Assembly: GCA_034189165.1 (NCBI GenBank)
Contig: JAXHVN010000012.1
Coordinates: 1-54,676, forward strand
Source of the DNA: JAASSS01 sp021767745
GTDB lineage: Bacteria; Pseudomonadota; Gammaproteobacteria; UBA5335
Direction: 5' to 3'
Length of the DNA: 54,676 bases
The number at the start of each line of letters is the position of its first letter. The first letter of the stretch is position 1. The position numbers and the translations under genes are program-made. The notes under the pieces were generated by a model, which searched no databases, had not been told where the DNA came from, and was given only the letters and a program-made list of their open reading frames with translations. Of this stretch, positions 41,139-50,814 are shown one piece after another.

Positions 41139-42269
41139 ATGCGCATCGGTGTGCTTCGTGAAATCAAGCCGCAGGAGCGTCGTGTGGCGCTCACGCCCGC
41201 GGGTGCCGCGAGTCTGGTGGCCGCCGGGCATGCGGTGAGCGTCGAGCGCGAGGCGGGCGTCGGCAGCGGCCATGCCGATGGCGATTACGTGGCTGCCGGC
41301 GCGGCTGTGATGGCGCGGGAGGCGATCTTCGAAGCCGAGTTGCTGGTGAAGGTCAAGGAGCCCCAGCCCGAAGAGGTGGCGCAGCTGCGCGCCGATCAGT
41401 TGCTGTTCGCCTATCTGCATCTGGCAGCAGAGCCGAGCCTGGCGCAAGGCCTGCTGCAGCGCGGTGTCGGCGCCATCGCCTACGAAACCGTGCAGGACGA
41501 GCATGGCCAGCTGCCGCTGCTGGTGCCGATGAGCGAGATCGCCGGCCGGCTCGCCGTGCAGCTGGGCGCCCAGGCGCTGCTGGCAACGGCGGGTGGTCGG
41601 GGGGTGCTGCTCGGCGGCGCGCCGGGGGTGCTGCCCGCCCGGGTGCTCGTGCTCGGCGGCGGCGTGGTCGGCATGGAGGCCGCCCGTGTCGCCAGCGGAC
41701 TGGGTGCAGAGGTGATCGTGCTGGAGCGGGATCCGGTGCGCCTGCGGGTGCTGGAACGTGCCTTCGACGGCCGCGTGCGGACCTGCTACTCCGACGAGGC
41801 CGCACTGGAAGCACTGCTGCCGGCGACCGATCTGCTGGTGGGGGCGGTGCTGCTGCCGGGACGGGAGGCGCCCAAGCTCCTGCGTCAGGCGCATATCGCC
41901 CGCATGCCGGCCGGCAGTGTGTTTGTCGACGTGGCCATCGATCAGGGAGGCTGCGCGGAAACCTCCCGGCCGACCACGCATCAGGAGCCGACCTATCGCG
42001 TCGGCGAAGTCATCCACCTGTGCGTCACCAATCTGCCTGCCGCCTGCCCGCGCACCGCCACGGCGGCGCTGACGCAGGCCACCCTGCCATACCTGCATCG
42101 GTTGGCAGGCGGCGCCCTGGCGCAGGCCATCGACACCGGCGACTGGCCCTGCTGGCTGCGGACCGGCCTGAACGTGCATGGCGGCGGCCTGGTGCATCCG
42201 GCCGTGGCGGCCAGCCTCGGCCGTGCCGACGTCCCGCTGCCGGGCGCCGCCGCCCGAGGAGCAGCGTGA
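41139..42269 (+). CDS. ald: Alanine dehydrogenase
   Basis: Catalyses reversible oxidative deamination of L-alanine to pyruvate with NAD+. The 376 residues start MRIGVLREIKPQERRVALTP. Catalytic Lys lies in LLVKVKEPQ and His in LFAYLHLA. The nucleotide-binding motif is VLVLGGGVVGMEAARVASGL. The C-terminal VHPAVAASLGR fits the family. The annotation is by whole-protein likeness. It is followed by epmC, whose GTG start overlaps its stop (GTGA at 42266-42269) after AGGAG. Confidence 0.93.
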   Translation: MRIGVLREIKPQERRVALTPAGAASLVAAGHAVSVEREAGVGSGHADGDYVAAGAAVMAREAIFEAELLVKVKEPQPEEVAQLRADQLLFAYLHLAAEPSLAQGLLQRGVGAIAYETVQDEHGQLPLLVPMSEIAGRLAVQLGAQALLATAGGRGVLLGGAPGVLPARVLVLGGGVVGMEAARVASGLGAEVIVLERDPVRLRVLERAFDGRVRTCYSDEAALEALLPATDLLVGAVLLPGREAPKLLRQAHIARMPAGSVFVDVAIDQGGCAETSRPTTHQEPTYRVGEVIHLCVTNLPAACPRTATAALTQATLPYLHRLAGGALAQAIDTGDWPCWLRTGLNVHGGGLVHPAVAASLGRADVPLPGAAARGAA

Positions 42270-42946
42270 TCCCGAGGCTCGCCGGTGACACGCCGGGCCG
42301 CCCGATGCCGCGCCACCTGACGCGGCAGGCTCATGCGCAGCGCTGTGCGCAGCTGCGCCGCCGCCGCTGTCGCTGCGGTGACTGCCAGGGCAGCGCCCAT
42401 TGCCCGCGGGACCTGATCCGCCTGTTCAACCTTGAATTCGCCCGCTCGCATCAGACCGTGCTGGTGCGTGGGCAGGACGAGCCGTTGTACCTGCCCGCGA
42501 ATGCCGGCAACCGCTGCCATCGCATCGTGTTCGCGCATGGCTACTACGCCAGCGCGCTGCACGAGATCGCCCACTGGTGTCTCGCCGGCCCGGCGCGCCG
42601 CCAGCAGGTGGATTACGGCTACTGGTACGAACCGGCCGGCCGTGACGCCAGCGCCCAGCAGCGCTTCGAGGCCGTGGAGGCACGACCGCAGGCGATCGAG
42701 GCGCTGTTGGCCGCTGCGGCCGGATTCACGTTCACCCCCAGTGCCGACAATCCCGGTGCTGGCGGTGGCGGGCGACACTTCGTCCAGCGGGTGGAGCGCC
42801 AGATCCAGCGCGAGCGACGCCGCGGGCTGCCGCCACGTGCGCGCCGCTTCGTGCAGCGTCTGCACCTGTTCTACCGCACGCCGCTCGAGGCGGTGGCCGA
42901 GGGCGATGCAATGGCAGAGGCGTGCCGTGCGACATCACTGGTGTAG
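42266..42946 (+). CDS. epmC: Elongation factor P hydroxylase EpmC with cysteine-rich N-terminal extension
   Basis: EpmC hydroxylates the beta-lysylated lysine of EF-P; the iron site uses conserved His/Glu residues. The core matches E. coli YfcM: NRCHRIVFAHGYYASALHEI, AHWCLAGPARRQQVDYGYWY and FEAVEARPQAIEALLAAAAG. E. coli EpmC is 182 residues; here the GTG at 42266 gives 226. The extra N-terminus is very basic and contains CRCGDCQGSAHC, four cysteines spaced like a metal site. The GTG has AGGAG six bases upstream; ATG 42305 would keep the cysteines too. Confidence 0.88.
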   Translation: MIPRLAGDTPGRPMPRHLTRQAHAQRCAQLRRRRCRCGDCQGSAHCPRDLIRLFNLEFARSHQTVLVRGQDEPLYLPANAGNRCHRIVFAHGYYASALHEIAHWCLAGPARRQQVDYGYWYEPAGRDASAQQRFEAVEARPQAIEALLAAAAGFTFTPSADNPGAGGGGRHFVQRVERQIQRERRRGLPPRARRFVQRLHLFYRTPLEAVAEGDAMAEACRATSLV

Positions 42947-43976
42947 CTGGCTGTTGGCCACCCTGTGCGTGCCGGCGCTCGCGGCCCAGCCGCAGGCGCC
43001 GGCTGACTTCGCCGCCTGCCGGGTGCTGGAGGCGCCACTGGAGCGCCTCGATTGCTACGACACCGTAGCCGGCCGTGAGCAGGCGGCACCGCGCGCCATG
43101 GAGAATGCCGACGTGGCCGTGGCGGTCGAGGTGGACGAGGCAGCCGAGGACACGGGCCGCGAGCCGAATCACCAGCCGTCGCTGGTGGCCCGCAACTGGC
43201 AGCTCGTCGCCCAGGCCGATCGCGGTCCCTTCGTGATCACGCCATACCGGCCGATCTACTTCCTGCCGCTGTCCTACAACTTCCGGTCGACCTTCGATGA
43301 ATACGAGGCGGCGTACGAGGACGTCGAACTGCAGCGGACCGAGCTCAAGTTCCAGCTGAGCCTGAAGGCCAAGCTCTGGCCGGACCTGCTCAGCGACCGC
43401 GGCGATCTGTGGTTCGGCTATACGCAGCAGTCCTACTGGCAGGCCTACAACACGGACGAATCCTCCCCGTTCCGCGATACGAACTATGAGCCGGAACTGA
43501 TCTACGCGTGGCGCACCGGCTATGCGCTGCCCGGACTGGACAGCCGCCTGTTGCTGCTTGGGCTCAACCACCAGTCCAACGGCCAGGGCGATCCGCTCTC
43601 ACGCAGCTGGAACCGACTGATCCTCGGCGCGCTGTTCGACCGCGGCCCGAACTTCGCCACGCAGCTGCGCCTGTGGTGGCGGATCGCCGAGGGCGAGGAG
43701 GACGACAACCCGGATATCACCGACTACGTCGGGCGTGGCGACTGGCTGAACACCTATCGGCGCGGGCGCAACACCTACAGCGTGCTGCTGCGCAGCAATA
43801 TCGATCCGGGCGATCTGCGCGGCGCGGTGCGGCTGGACTGGGCATTCCCGCTGGGGCCGGTCAGCCCGGTCCGCGGCTATGCGCAGTACTTCTATGGCTA
43901 CGGCGACACGCTGCTGGACTACGATCAGGTCAGCAATCGCATCGGCATCGGCATCCTGCTGACCGACTGGCTCTAG
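42906..43976 (+). CDS. pldA: Outer-membrane phospholipase A
   Basis: PldA is a 12-strand beta-barrel phospholipase that removes misplaced phospholipids from the outer membrane. The 356 residues have a signal peptide (HWCSWLLATLCVPALAAQ), then an acidic linker and barrel strands (ITPYRPIYFLPLSYNFRS, LWFGYTQQSYWQAYNTDE). The catalytic motif is LGLNHQSNGQGDPLSRSWNR with His, Ser and Asn. ATG at 42906 (MQWQRRAVRHHW) overlaps epmC by 41 bp. Its TAG overlaps the next gene's stop on the other strand as CTAG. Confidence 0.92.
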   Translation: MQWQRRAVRHHWCSWLLATLCVPALAAQPQAPADFAACRVLEAPLERLDCYDTVAGREQAAPRAMENADVAVAVEVDEAAEDTGREPNHQPSLVARNWQLVAQADRGPFVITPYRPIYFLPLSYNFRSTFDEYEAAYEDVELQRTELKFQLSLKAKLWPDLLSDRGDLWFGYTQQSYWQAYNTDESSPFRDTNYEPELIYAWRTGYALPGLDSRLLLLGLNHQSNGQGDPLSRSWNRLILGALFDRGPNFATQLRLWWRIAEGEEDDNPDITDYVGRGDWLNTYRRGRNTYSVLLRSNIDPGDLRGAVRLDWAFPLGPVSPVRGYAQYFYGYGDTLLDYDQVSNRIGIGILLTDWL

Positions 43977-44707
43977 CGCGCGTCCAGCCGGCTGCCGGGC
44001 TCATCACCATCCGGGCAGGATCGCAGCCACGCGCTGCCCGCTACCTGCACACGGATATCCGCCTCGCCCGCTGCCGCTGCCGGCGGTGCGACCTTGGCTT
44101 CCATCATCATCATGTCGCCCCGCCAGGGCATCGGTGGCGCCTCGTTCGGTGTCTGCACGTCGAGCTGGCCCGGCACCCAGCAGCGGCCGAGCTCGGCGGC
44201 GGCGATGCCGGCCTGCGCCTGCCAGCGCTGCAGCGCTGCCGGCAGCAGTGCCTGCTGCACCCGCTCGCGGGCCGCGGCGGAGACCTCGTAGCGCAGCGCC
44301 GTCAGCTGCAGGCGGCCCTGCAGCGCGCCCACCAGCGTCAGCAGCTTGCCCTCGGCCCCGCTCTCCAGGGCGACGGTCTGCACCACCTCCCAGCGGGGTG
44401 GTTCGTCCTCATGGCGCAGGCGCTGCGTCCGATAGCCCGCGCTGCGGGCCTCGATGCCAGCGCGTTCCGCTTGTTCGAGCGCCCAGCGCATCGTACGGTT
44501 TACCTGATCGGCCAGTGCCGCCGGATCGGTGCCCTCGGCCTGAGCCTGCAGCTCGGCCGTGAGCAGGTCGCGGGTGGTCGCTTCGCTGGCCTCGGCCCAG
44601 AGCGAGAGGCTTGGCGGGGGCGGGGAATCCGCTGCCAGGGCCGCGGTGGCGGTGACCGCCAGCGGCAGACCCAGACCGATCGCACGCAACAGACGCAACG
44701 AGAACAT
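43973..44707 (-). CDS. SIMPL-domain (DUF541) periplasmic protein
   Basis: A 244-residue protein with a signal peptide ending ALAADS and a SIMPL/DUF541 domain: LWAEASEATTRDLLTAELQA, then ARSAGYRTQRLRHEDEPPRW, LQLTALRYEVSAAARERVQQ. Such proteins are periplasmic or outer-membrane-associated, with uncertain function. The start is the ATG at 44707 or 44713; the second overlaps the plus-strand start in CATG. It converges on pldA and diverges from the chalcone isomerase-like gene. Confidence 0.78.
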   Translation of the reverse strand: MFSLRLLRAIGLGLPLAVTATAALAADSPPPPSLSLWAEASEATTRDLLTAELQAQAEGTDPAALADQVNRTMRWALEQAERAGIEARSAGYRTQRLRHEDEPPRWEVVQTVALESGAEGKLLTLVGALQGRLQLTALRYEVSAAARERVQQALLPAALQRWQAQAGIAAAELGRCWVPGQLDVQTPNEAPPMPWRGDMMMMEAKVAPPAAAAGEADIRVQVAGSAWLRSCPDGDEPGSRLDAR

Positions 44708-45314
44708 GACCATGATCCAGCTCTTTGCCCTATCGGGCCGCCACCTTAGCGCGCCCTCTGGCGCACGTCATCGTCCGTGGGCGGGAGGGTTCGCCGTGTG
44801 CCTCTGGCTGGCCGTGGCCGGTGTTCCCGCCGTCCACGCCGTGCCGTCCACGCCGCTGCCCGCCGCCGTGCTGGAGGCCGAGCCGGCGCTGGCGCTGGTC
44901 GGCAAGTCCCGCTTCCGGAAGTTTCTCATCCATGTCTACGATGCCCGGCTCTGGGCGCCCGCAGGCGACTACCGGCCGGATGCGGTGGTCGCGCTCGATC
45001 TGACCTACGCGCGTGCCTTCGAGAGCGATGCCCTGGCGACGCGCTCCGTGCAGGAGATGGCTGGCATCGGTGCCGGCAGCGAGGCCCAGCGCGCCCAGTG
45101 GGCCGAGCAGATGCGCGAGGTCTTTCCGGACGTGGCGCAGGGCGATCGCCTGATCGGCCTGTATGAGCCCGGCGGCGCAAGCCGCTTCTATCTCAACGGC
45201 AAGCTGTATTCGCAAGTGGACGACCCGGCATTCGGCGAGGCGTTCTTCGGCATCTGGCTGAACGAGGCGACCAGCGAGCCGGCGTTGCGCGAGGCCTTGA
45301 TCGCCCAGCGCTGA
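44706..45314 (+). CDS. Chalcone isomerase-like protein, exported
   Basis: About 202 residues. The core LEAEPALALVGKSRFRKFLI and HVYDARLWAPAG, then GLYEPGGASRFYLNGKLYSQ and FFGIWLNEATSEPALREALI, fits bacterial chalcone isomerase-like proteins, which are usually exported. The signal ends VAGVPAVHA. ATG 44706 or 44712 gives a long n-region; GTG 44796 has a strong GGGAGGG ribosome site but leaves a very short signal. Its TGA overlaps the hslR ATG. The function in bacteria is not established. Confidence 0.75.
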   Translation: MTMIQLFALSGRHLSAPSGARHRPWAGGFAVCLWLAVAGVPAVHAVPSTPLPAAVLEAEPALALVGKSRFRKFLIHVYDARLWAPAGDYRPDAVVALDLTYARAFESDALATRSVQEMAGIGAGSEAQRAQWAEQMREVFPDVAQGDRLIGLYEPGGASRFYLNGKLYSQVDDPAFGEAFFGIWLNEATSEPALREALIAQR

Positions 45315-45709
45315 TGACCGACCAGGCGGCGCTGCGGATCGACAAGTGGCTCTGGGCCGCGCGCTTCTACAAGACCCGGGCGCTGGCCGCCAAGGCGGTG
45401 CAGGGCGGTCATGTGCACGTCGGCGGCCAGCGTGTGAAGGCGGCACGGGCGCTGCGGGTCGGCGAGCGGGTACGCATCCACCGCGACAGCCTGGTCTGGG
45501 AGATCGAGGTGCGGGAGATCAGCGCCCAGCGCGGCCCGGCAAGCCTGGCGCAGCGCCTGTATGCGGAGACCGATGACAGCCGGACGCGGCGCGAGGCGTT
45601 GATCGCCCAGCGTCGGCTCGATCGCCAGGCCGCGCCGCGTCCGCCCGTCGAGCGCCCGGACAAGCGCTCGCGCCGGCGCCTGCTAGAGGTCAAGCGCAGC
45701 CGCGACTGA
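45314..45709 (+). CDS. hslR: Heat-shock protein 15 (HslR), S4-domain RNA-binding protein
   Basis: HslR binds free 50S subunits carrying a nascent chain and helps recycle stalled ribosomes. The 131 residues open with the S4 domain, RIDKWLWAARFYKTRALAAK and GGHVHVGGQRVKAARALRVG, then a basic C-terminal tail (RPPVERPDKRSRRRLLEVKR). Length and shape are standard. Translationally coupled to the preceding gene (TGATG). Confidence 0.93.
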   Translation: MTDQAALRIDKWLWAARFYKTRALAAKAVQGGHVHVGGQRVKAARALRVGERVRIHRDSLVWEIEVREISAQRGPASLAQRLYAETDDSRTRREALIAQRRLDRQAAPRPPVERPDKRSRRRLLEVKRSRD

Positions 45710-45741
45710 CCGCGCGTCCGGGTGCACCGCTAGCCGGGCTT

Positions 45742-45750
45742 TGCGATAAT
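45742..45750 (+). promoter_or_regulatory. Extended -10 promoter before the NUDIX gene
   Basis: TGCGATAAT (45742-45750) is an extended -10 with a near-consensus hexamer. The 17-bp-upstream -35 is poor, as often seen with extended -10 promoters. The start would be near 45757 with a leader of about 24 nt before the AGGAGG at 45770-45776 region. Confidence 0.55.
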
Positions 45751-45780
45751 CCTGCCTCCAAGCCACGCGCAGGAGGTTGC

Positions 45781-46203
45781 ATGCCAGGACGGCCCGAAAC
45801 GCCTCCCGTCGCTGCCGACCTGATCATCGCACTGCCCGCCGGGATCGTGCTGATCGAGCGGGCGAACTATCCCTACGGCTGGGCCCTGCCGGGGGGCTTC
45901 GTCGACATCGGCGAGCCGGTACCCGAGGCGGCACGCCGCGAGGCGCGCGAGGAGACGGGGCTGGTGGTGTCGCTGCAGGGCCTGCTCGGGTGCTATTCGG
46001 CGCCGGATCGCGACCCGCGCGGACACTGCGTCAGCCTCGTCTACGTCGCTACGGCGAGCGGCGAGCCCGTCGGCGGGGACGATGCCCGCCACGCCGCGAT
46101 CCATCCGCTGGACCGACTGCCGGCGTTGGCTTTCGATCATGCCTTGATCCTGGACGACTACGTCCGCTTCTACCTACGCGGTCTGCCGGTGCCCTGCCGG
46201 TAG
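45781..46203 (+). CDS. NUDIX hydrolase
   Basis: A 140-residue single NUDIX domain that cleaves a nucleoside diphosphate linked to another group. The Nudix box is GGFVDIGEPVPEAARREARE followed by ETGL, with all catalytic Glu present. Substrate is not predictable; the ALPGGF motif is shared by ADP-ribose pyrophosphatases. The start has AGGAGG five bases upstream. The icd gene follows 24 bp downstream. Confidence 0.9.
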   Translation: MPGRPETPPVAADLIIALPAGIVLIERANYPYGWALPGGFVDIGEPVPEAARREAREETGLVVSLQGLLGCYSAPDRDPRGHCVSLVYVATASGEPVGGDDARHAAIHPLDRLPALAFDHALILDDYVRFYLRGLPVPCR

Positions 46204-46227
46204 AGCGCTTGCGCTGCAGGAGCTGCC

Positions 46228-47991
<1,764 letters not shown>

Positions 47992-48192
47992 CGCCCCCGC
48001 CGACGGTGTCGGCGCCACGGGCGGGCCCGACGCGCCGGCCCGGGCCGGTCGCGGGGTCCTCGCTCTGCCGCCGGTCGGTCGCCGCCGGCACCGGCCACTG
48101 GCGGCCCGTGGGCGCAGGGCCGGGTGGCGGGCAGGTGCCGCCGTCCGCAGGCCGGATCGCGGCGGACGGCGCCGGGCGAGGGCAGCGGCCTG
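47992..48192. other. GC-rich structured region after icd
   Basis: 201 bp between icd and the next gene. It has several inverted repeats: GCCGAC/GTCGGC near 48000-48014 and a perfect 10-bp pair at 48139-48148 and 48162-48171. No T-run or clear promoter is seen, and I found no gene. Confidence 0.5.
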
Positions 48193-48936
48193 ATGCGCAT
48201 CGGGGTCCTGCTGATCGGCGATGAGCTGCTGAGCGGGCGGCGTCGCGACAAGCATCTGCCAAAGGTGATCGAACTGCTCGGTGCCCGTGGGCTGGAGCCG
48301 GGCTGGGTGCGCATCGAGGGTGACGACGAGGAGAACCTGGTTCGCACGCTGCAGCAGACGCTGGCCGGCGAGGATCTGGTCCTGAGCTTCGGCGGTATCG
48401 GCGCCACGCCGGACGATCGCACCCGGCAGGCCGCCGCCCGTGCACTCGATGTGCCGCTGGTGCGCCATCCTGACGGGGTGAAGCTGCTGGAGGCCCGCTT
48501 CGGCGAGCAGGCCTACCCGCAGCGTATCCGCATGGTCGAATTTCCCGAGGGCGCCTCGCTGATCCCCAACCCCTTCAACCAGATACCCGGCTTCAGTCTG
48601 CGTCACCACTACTTCATGCCCGGCTTTCCCGAGATGGCCTGGCCCATGACGGAGTGGATCCTGGACGTGCGCTATCCGCACCTGCGCCCGCCCGCGCCGC
48701 CGGTGCAGCATCTGGTGCGTGTGTTCGAGCGGGCGGAAAGCGAGATGGTGCCGCTGATGGAACGGATCGGAGCCGACTTTCCGGACGTGCGGCTGTCGAG
48801 CCTGCCGCACATCGGCACCGACGCGCCCTATATCGAGTTCGGACTGCGCGGTCCGCAAGCGCAAACCGATGCGGCCCGCGAAGCCTTCTGTGCGGCACTG
48901 GACGCGCAGGACGTGCCCTGGCGGGCTCAGCCGTGA
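48193..48936 (+). CDS. MoCF-domain (CinA/MoaB-like) molybdopterin-binding fold protein
   Basis: A 247-residue protein opening MRIGVLLIGDELLSGRRRDK, typical of the molybdopterin-binding MoCF fold. LSFGGIGATPDDRTRQAAA is the second signature. The C-terminal half has no CinA deamidase domain. Homologues are annotated as competence-damage proteins, but the pathway is not fixed. Start is ATG at 48193; GAGGG lies 11 bases before. Its stop overlaps the GTG of the SDR gene. Confidence 0.82.
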   Translation: MRIGVLLIGDELLSGRRRDKHLPKVIELLGARGLEPGWVRIEGDDEENLVRTLQQTLAGEDLVLSFGGIGATPDDRTRQAAARALDVPLVRHPDGVKLLEARFGEQAYPQRIRMVEFPEGASLIPNPFNQIPGFSLRHHYFMPGFPEMAWPMTEWILDVRYPHLRPPAPPVQHLVRVFERAESEMVPLMERIGADFPDVRLSSLPHIGTDAPYIEFGLRGPQAQTDAAREAFCAALDAQDVPWRAQP

Positions 48937-49670
48937 GCGATGCGCCGCTCGCGCTGGTCACCGGCGCCAACCAGGGCATCGGCTACGAGGTGGTCCGCCA
49001 GCTGGCCGAGCAGGGGTTGTCGGTGATCCTGAGCGGCCGCCGGCAGGCCGCGGTGGAGGCGGCGACGGCCACATTGGCCGCCGCCGGCCTGGCGGTGCGT
49101 CCGGCGGTGCTCGACGTGGCCGATTCGCAGAGCATCGAGGCCTTCCTCGGCTGGCTGCGCCAGCAAGCGCTCCGCCCCGAGGTCCTGGTGAACAACGCCG
49201 GCGTACATCCCGATCCGGGCGGCTATCGTGGCGAGCGCCGGGGCGCCAGCGTCTTCGTTGCCGACGTCGATTATGTCGAGCGGGCCATGCAGACCCACCT
49301 GTATGGGCCGCTGCGCCTGGTGCAGGCGCTGGTGCCGGGCATGTGCGAGCGCGGCTACGGCCGTATCGTCAACGTCTCTTCCACGCTGGGTCAGCTGGCG
49401 CACATGGGCGGCGGCTGGCCGGGCTACCGCGTCTCCAAAGCGGCGTTGAACGCGCTGACCGGCGTGGTAGCGGCAGAGCTGGTCGATCGCGAGGCCGGCG
49501 ACGTGCTGATCAACAGCGTCTGCCCCGGTTGGACGCGGACCGCGCTCGGCGGCGAGCGGGCGCCACGCGCGGCGGCGCAGGCGGCAAGGGCGATCGTGCA
49601 ACTCGCGCGCCTGCCGGCGGGCGGGCCGAGCGGCAGGTTCTTCCAGGACGGCGCGGCTATCGCGTGGTAG
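48933..49670 (+). CDS. Short-chain dehydrogenase/reductase
   Basis: A 245-residue classical SDR. Cofactor motif TGANQGIGYEVVRQLAEQGL at 12-31, LVNNAGVHPDPGG, catalytic Ser in IVNVSSTLGQL and YRVSK with Tyr/Lys. NSVCPGWTRTALGG is the PG motif. The sequence resembles carbonyl reductases, but the substrate is unclear. The GTG at 48933 overlaps the previous stop (GTGA). The last 14 bp overlap the convergent MBL-fold gene. Confidence 0.88.
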   Translation: MSDAPLALVTGANQGIGYEVVRQLAEQGLSVILSGRRQAAVEAATATLAAAGLAVRPAVLDVADSQSIEAFLGWLRQQALRPEVLVNNAGVHPDPGGYRGERRGASVFVADVDYVERAMQTHLYGPLRLVQALVPGMCERGYGRIVNVSSTLGQLAHMGGGWPGYRVSKAALNALTGVVAAELVDREAGDVLINSVCPGWTRTALGGERAPRAAAQAARAIVQLARLPAGGPSGRFFQDGAAIAW

Positions 49671-50706
49671 CCGGCAGCGGCGCGATCTCCTGCCGCTGGC
49701 CGAAGGGCACCACGGCGAACGTCTCCGCTGGCAGACCGGCCCGCCGGCGGGCCGTCTCGAGCGCCCGCACCGGGGCGTCCATGCCCTCGGCCGACAGGCG
49801 GAAGGTGCCCCAGTGGATCGGGATGGAGCGGGCGGCGTCGAGCAGGCCGTGCGCGGCGACGGCCTGGGCCGGCGAGAGGTGCGAGCCGCGCATCAGGGCC
49901 GCGGGCCGGTAGGCGCCGATCGGCAGCAGGGCCAGCCGCGGCGGACCGAAGCGCCGGGCGATCTGCACGAAGTGCGGTCCCATCGCCGTGTCGCCGGCGA
50001 AGTAGATCGGTCCACCCGGCGCCTCGATCACGAAGCCCAGCCACAGCGTATGGTTGCGATCGAGCAGTCCGCGGGAGGACCAGTGCTGCCCCGGCACCGC
50101 GGTCACGGCGATCTCGCCCGGCAGTGCCACGGTCTGCCACCAGTCCAGCGTGCTCACCCGTGATTCGATGCCCGCCCGGCGCAGCGTCTCCGCGTTGCCG
50201 AGACCCAGCAGGAACAGGGGTGCATCGCGCTCGGCCAGCGCCCGCAGGGTGGCGAGATCGAGGTGATCGTAGTGACTGTGGCTGATCAGTACGACGTCGA
50301 TCGGCGGCAGGTCCGACAGCGGCAGAGCCGGCGGCCGGTAGCGGCGGGCGCCGAGGAAGGACAGCGGACCGGCACGCTCGGACCAGACCGGATCCGTCAG
50401 GATGTTCAGCCCGCCGGTCTGCAGCAGCACCGTGCTGTGACCGATCAGGGTGACCGCAAGCTGCGTGCCGGCGACGTGACGTGGCGGCGGCTCGACGGTC
50501 GGCGCCGCGACCTCGTGCCAATCACTGCGCCAGTCGGTCGTCAGCAGGCTCATCAGCGCGTCGGCCGAGCGTTCGGTCGGCGTGAGGTTATGGAAATGGG
50601 TACCGTCGAAATGATCCGAGGGCGGGCCCTCGTAGCGTCCGCCGTTGATGGCGAACACCAGCAGCAGCACGGTAGCGAGCGCAGCGAGCAACAGGCCGCG
50701 AAGCAT
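49657..50706 (-). CDS. MBL-fold metallo-hydrolase, NAPE-PLD-like
   Basis: A 349-residue protein with a membrane anchor or signal (LRGLLLAALATVLLLVFAIN) and a metallo-beta-lactamase-fold domain: LIGHSTVLLQTGGLNILTDP, VVLISHSHYDHLDLATLRAL (HxHxDH zinc ligands), VPGQHWSSRG and IYFAGDTAMGPHF. These motifs fit NAPE-PLD-like phospholipase D family members. The substrate may be a phospholipid, but that is inference. It is followed by the convergent SDR gene, overlapping 14 bp. Confidence 0.82.
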   Translation of the reverse strand: MLRGLLLAALATVLLLVFAINGGRYEGPPSDHFDGTHFHNLTPTERSADALMSLLTTDWRSDWHEVAAPTVEPPPRHVAGTQLAVTLIGHSTVLLQTGGLNILTDPVWSERAGPLSFLGARRYRPPALPLSDLPPIDVVLISHSHYDHLDLATLRALAERDAPLFLLGLGNAETLRRAGIESRVSTLDWWQTVALPGEIAVTAVPGQHWSSRGLLDRNHTLWLGFVIEAPGGPIYFAGDTAMGPHFVQIARRFGPPRLALLPIGAYRPAALMRGSHLSPAQAVAAHGLLDAARSIPIHWGTFRLSAEGMDAPVRALETARRRAGLPAETFAVVPFGQRQEIAPLPATTR

Positions 50707-50814
50707 GAAGGCCTTCCTTGTTGGCAGAGCGGCGGCGGATGGCGGCCTGCTGTTATTATTTCCCGAGATCGACCGGCGCGTCGTTCTCCACCCGCCGACC
50801 CGCGCGAGGCGTCA

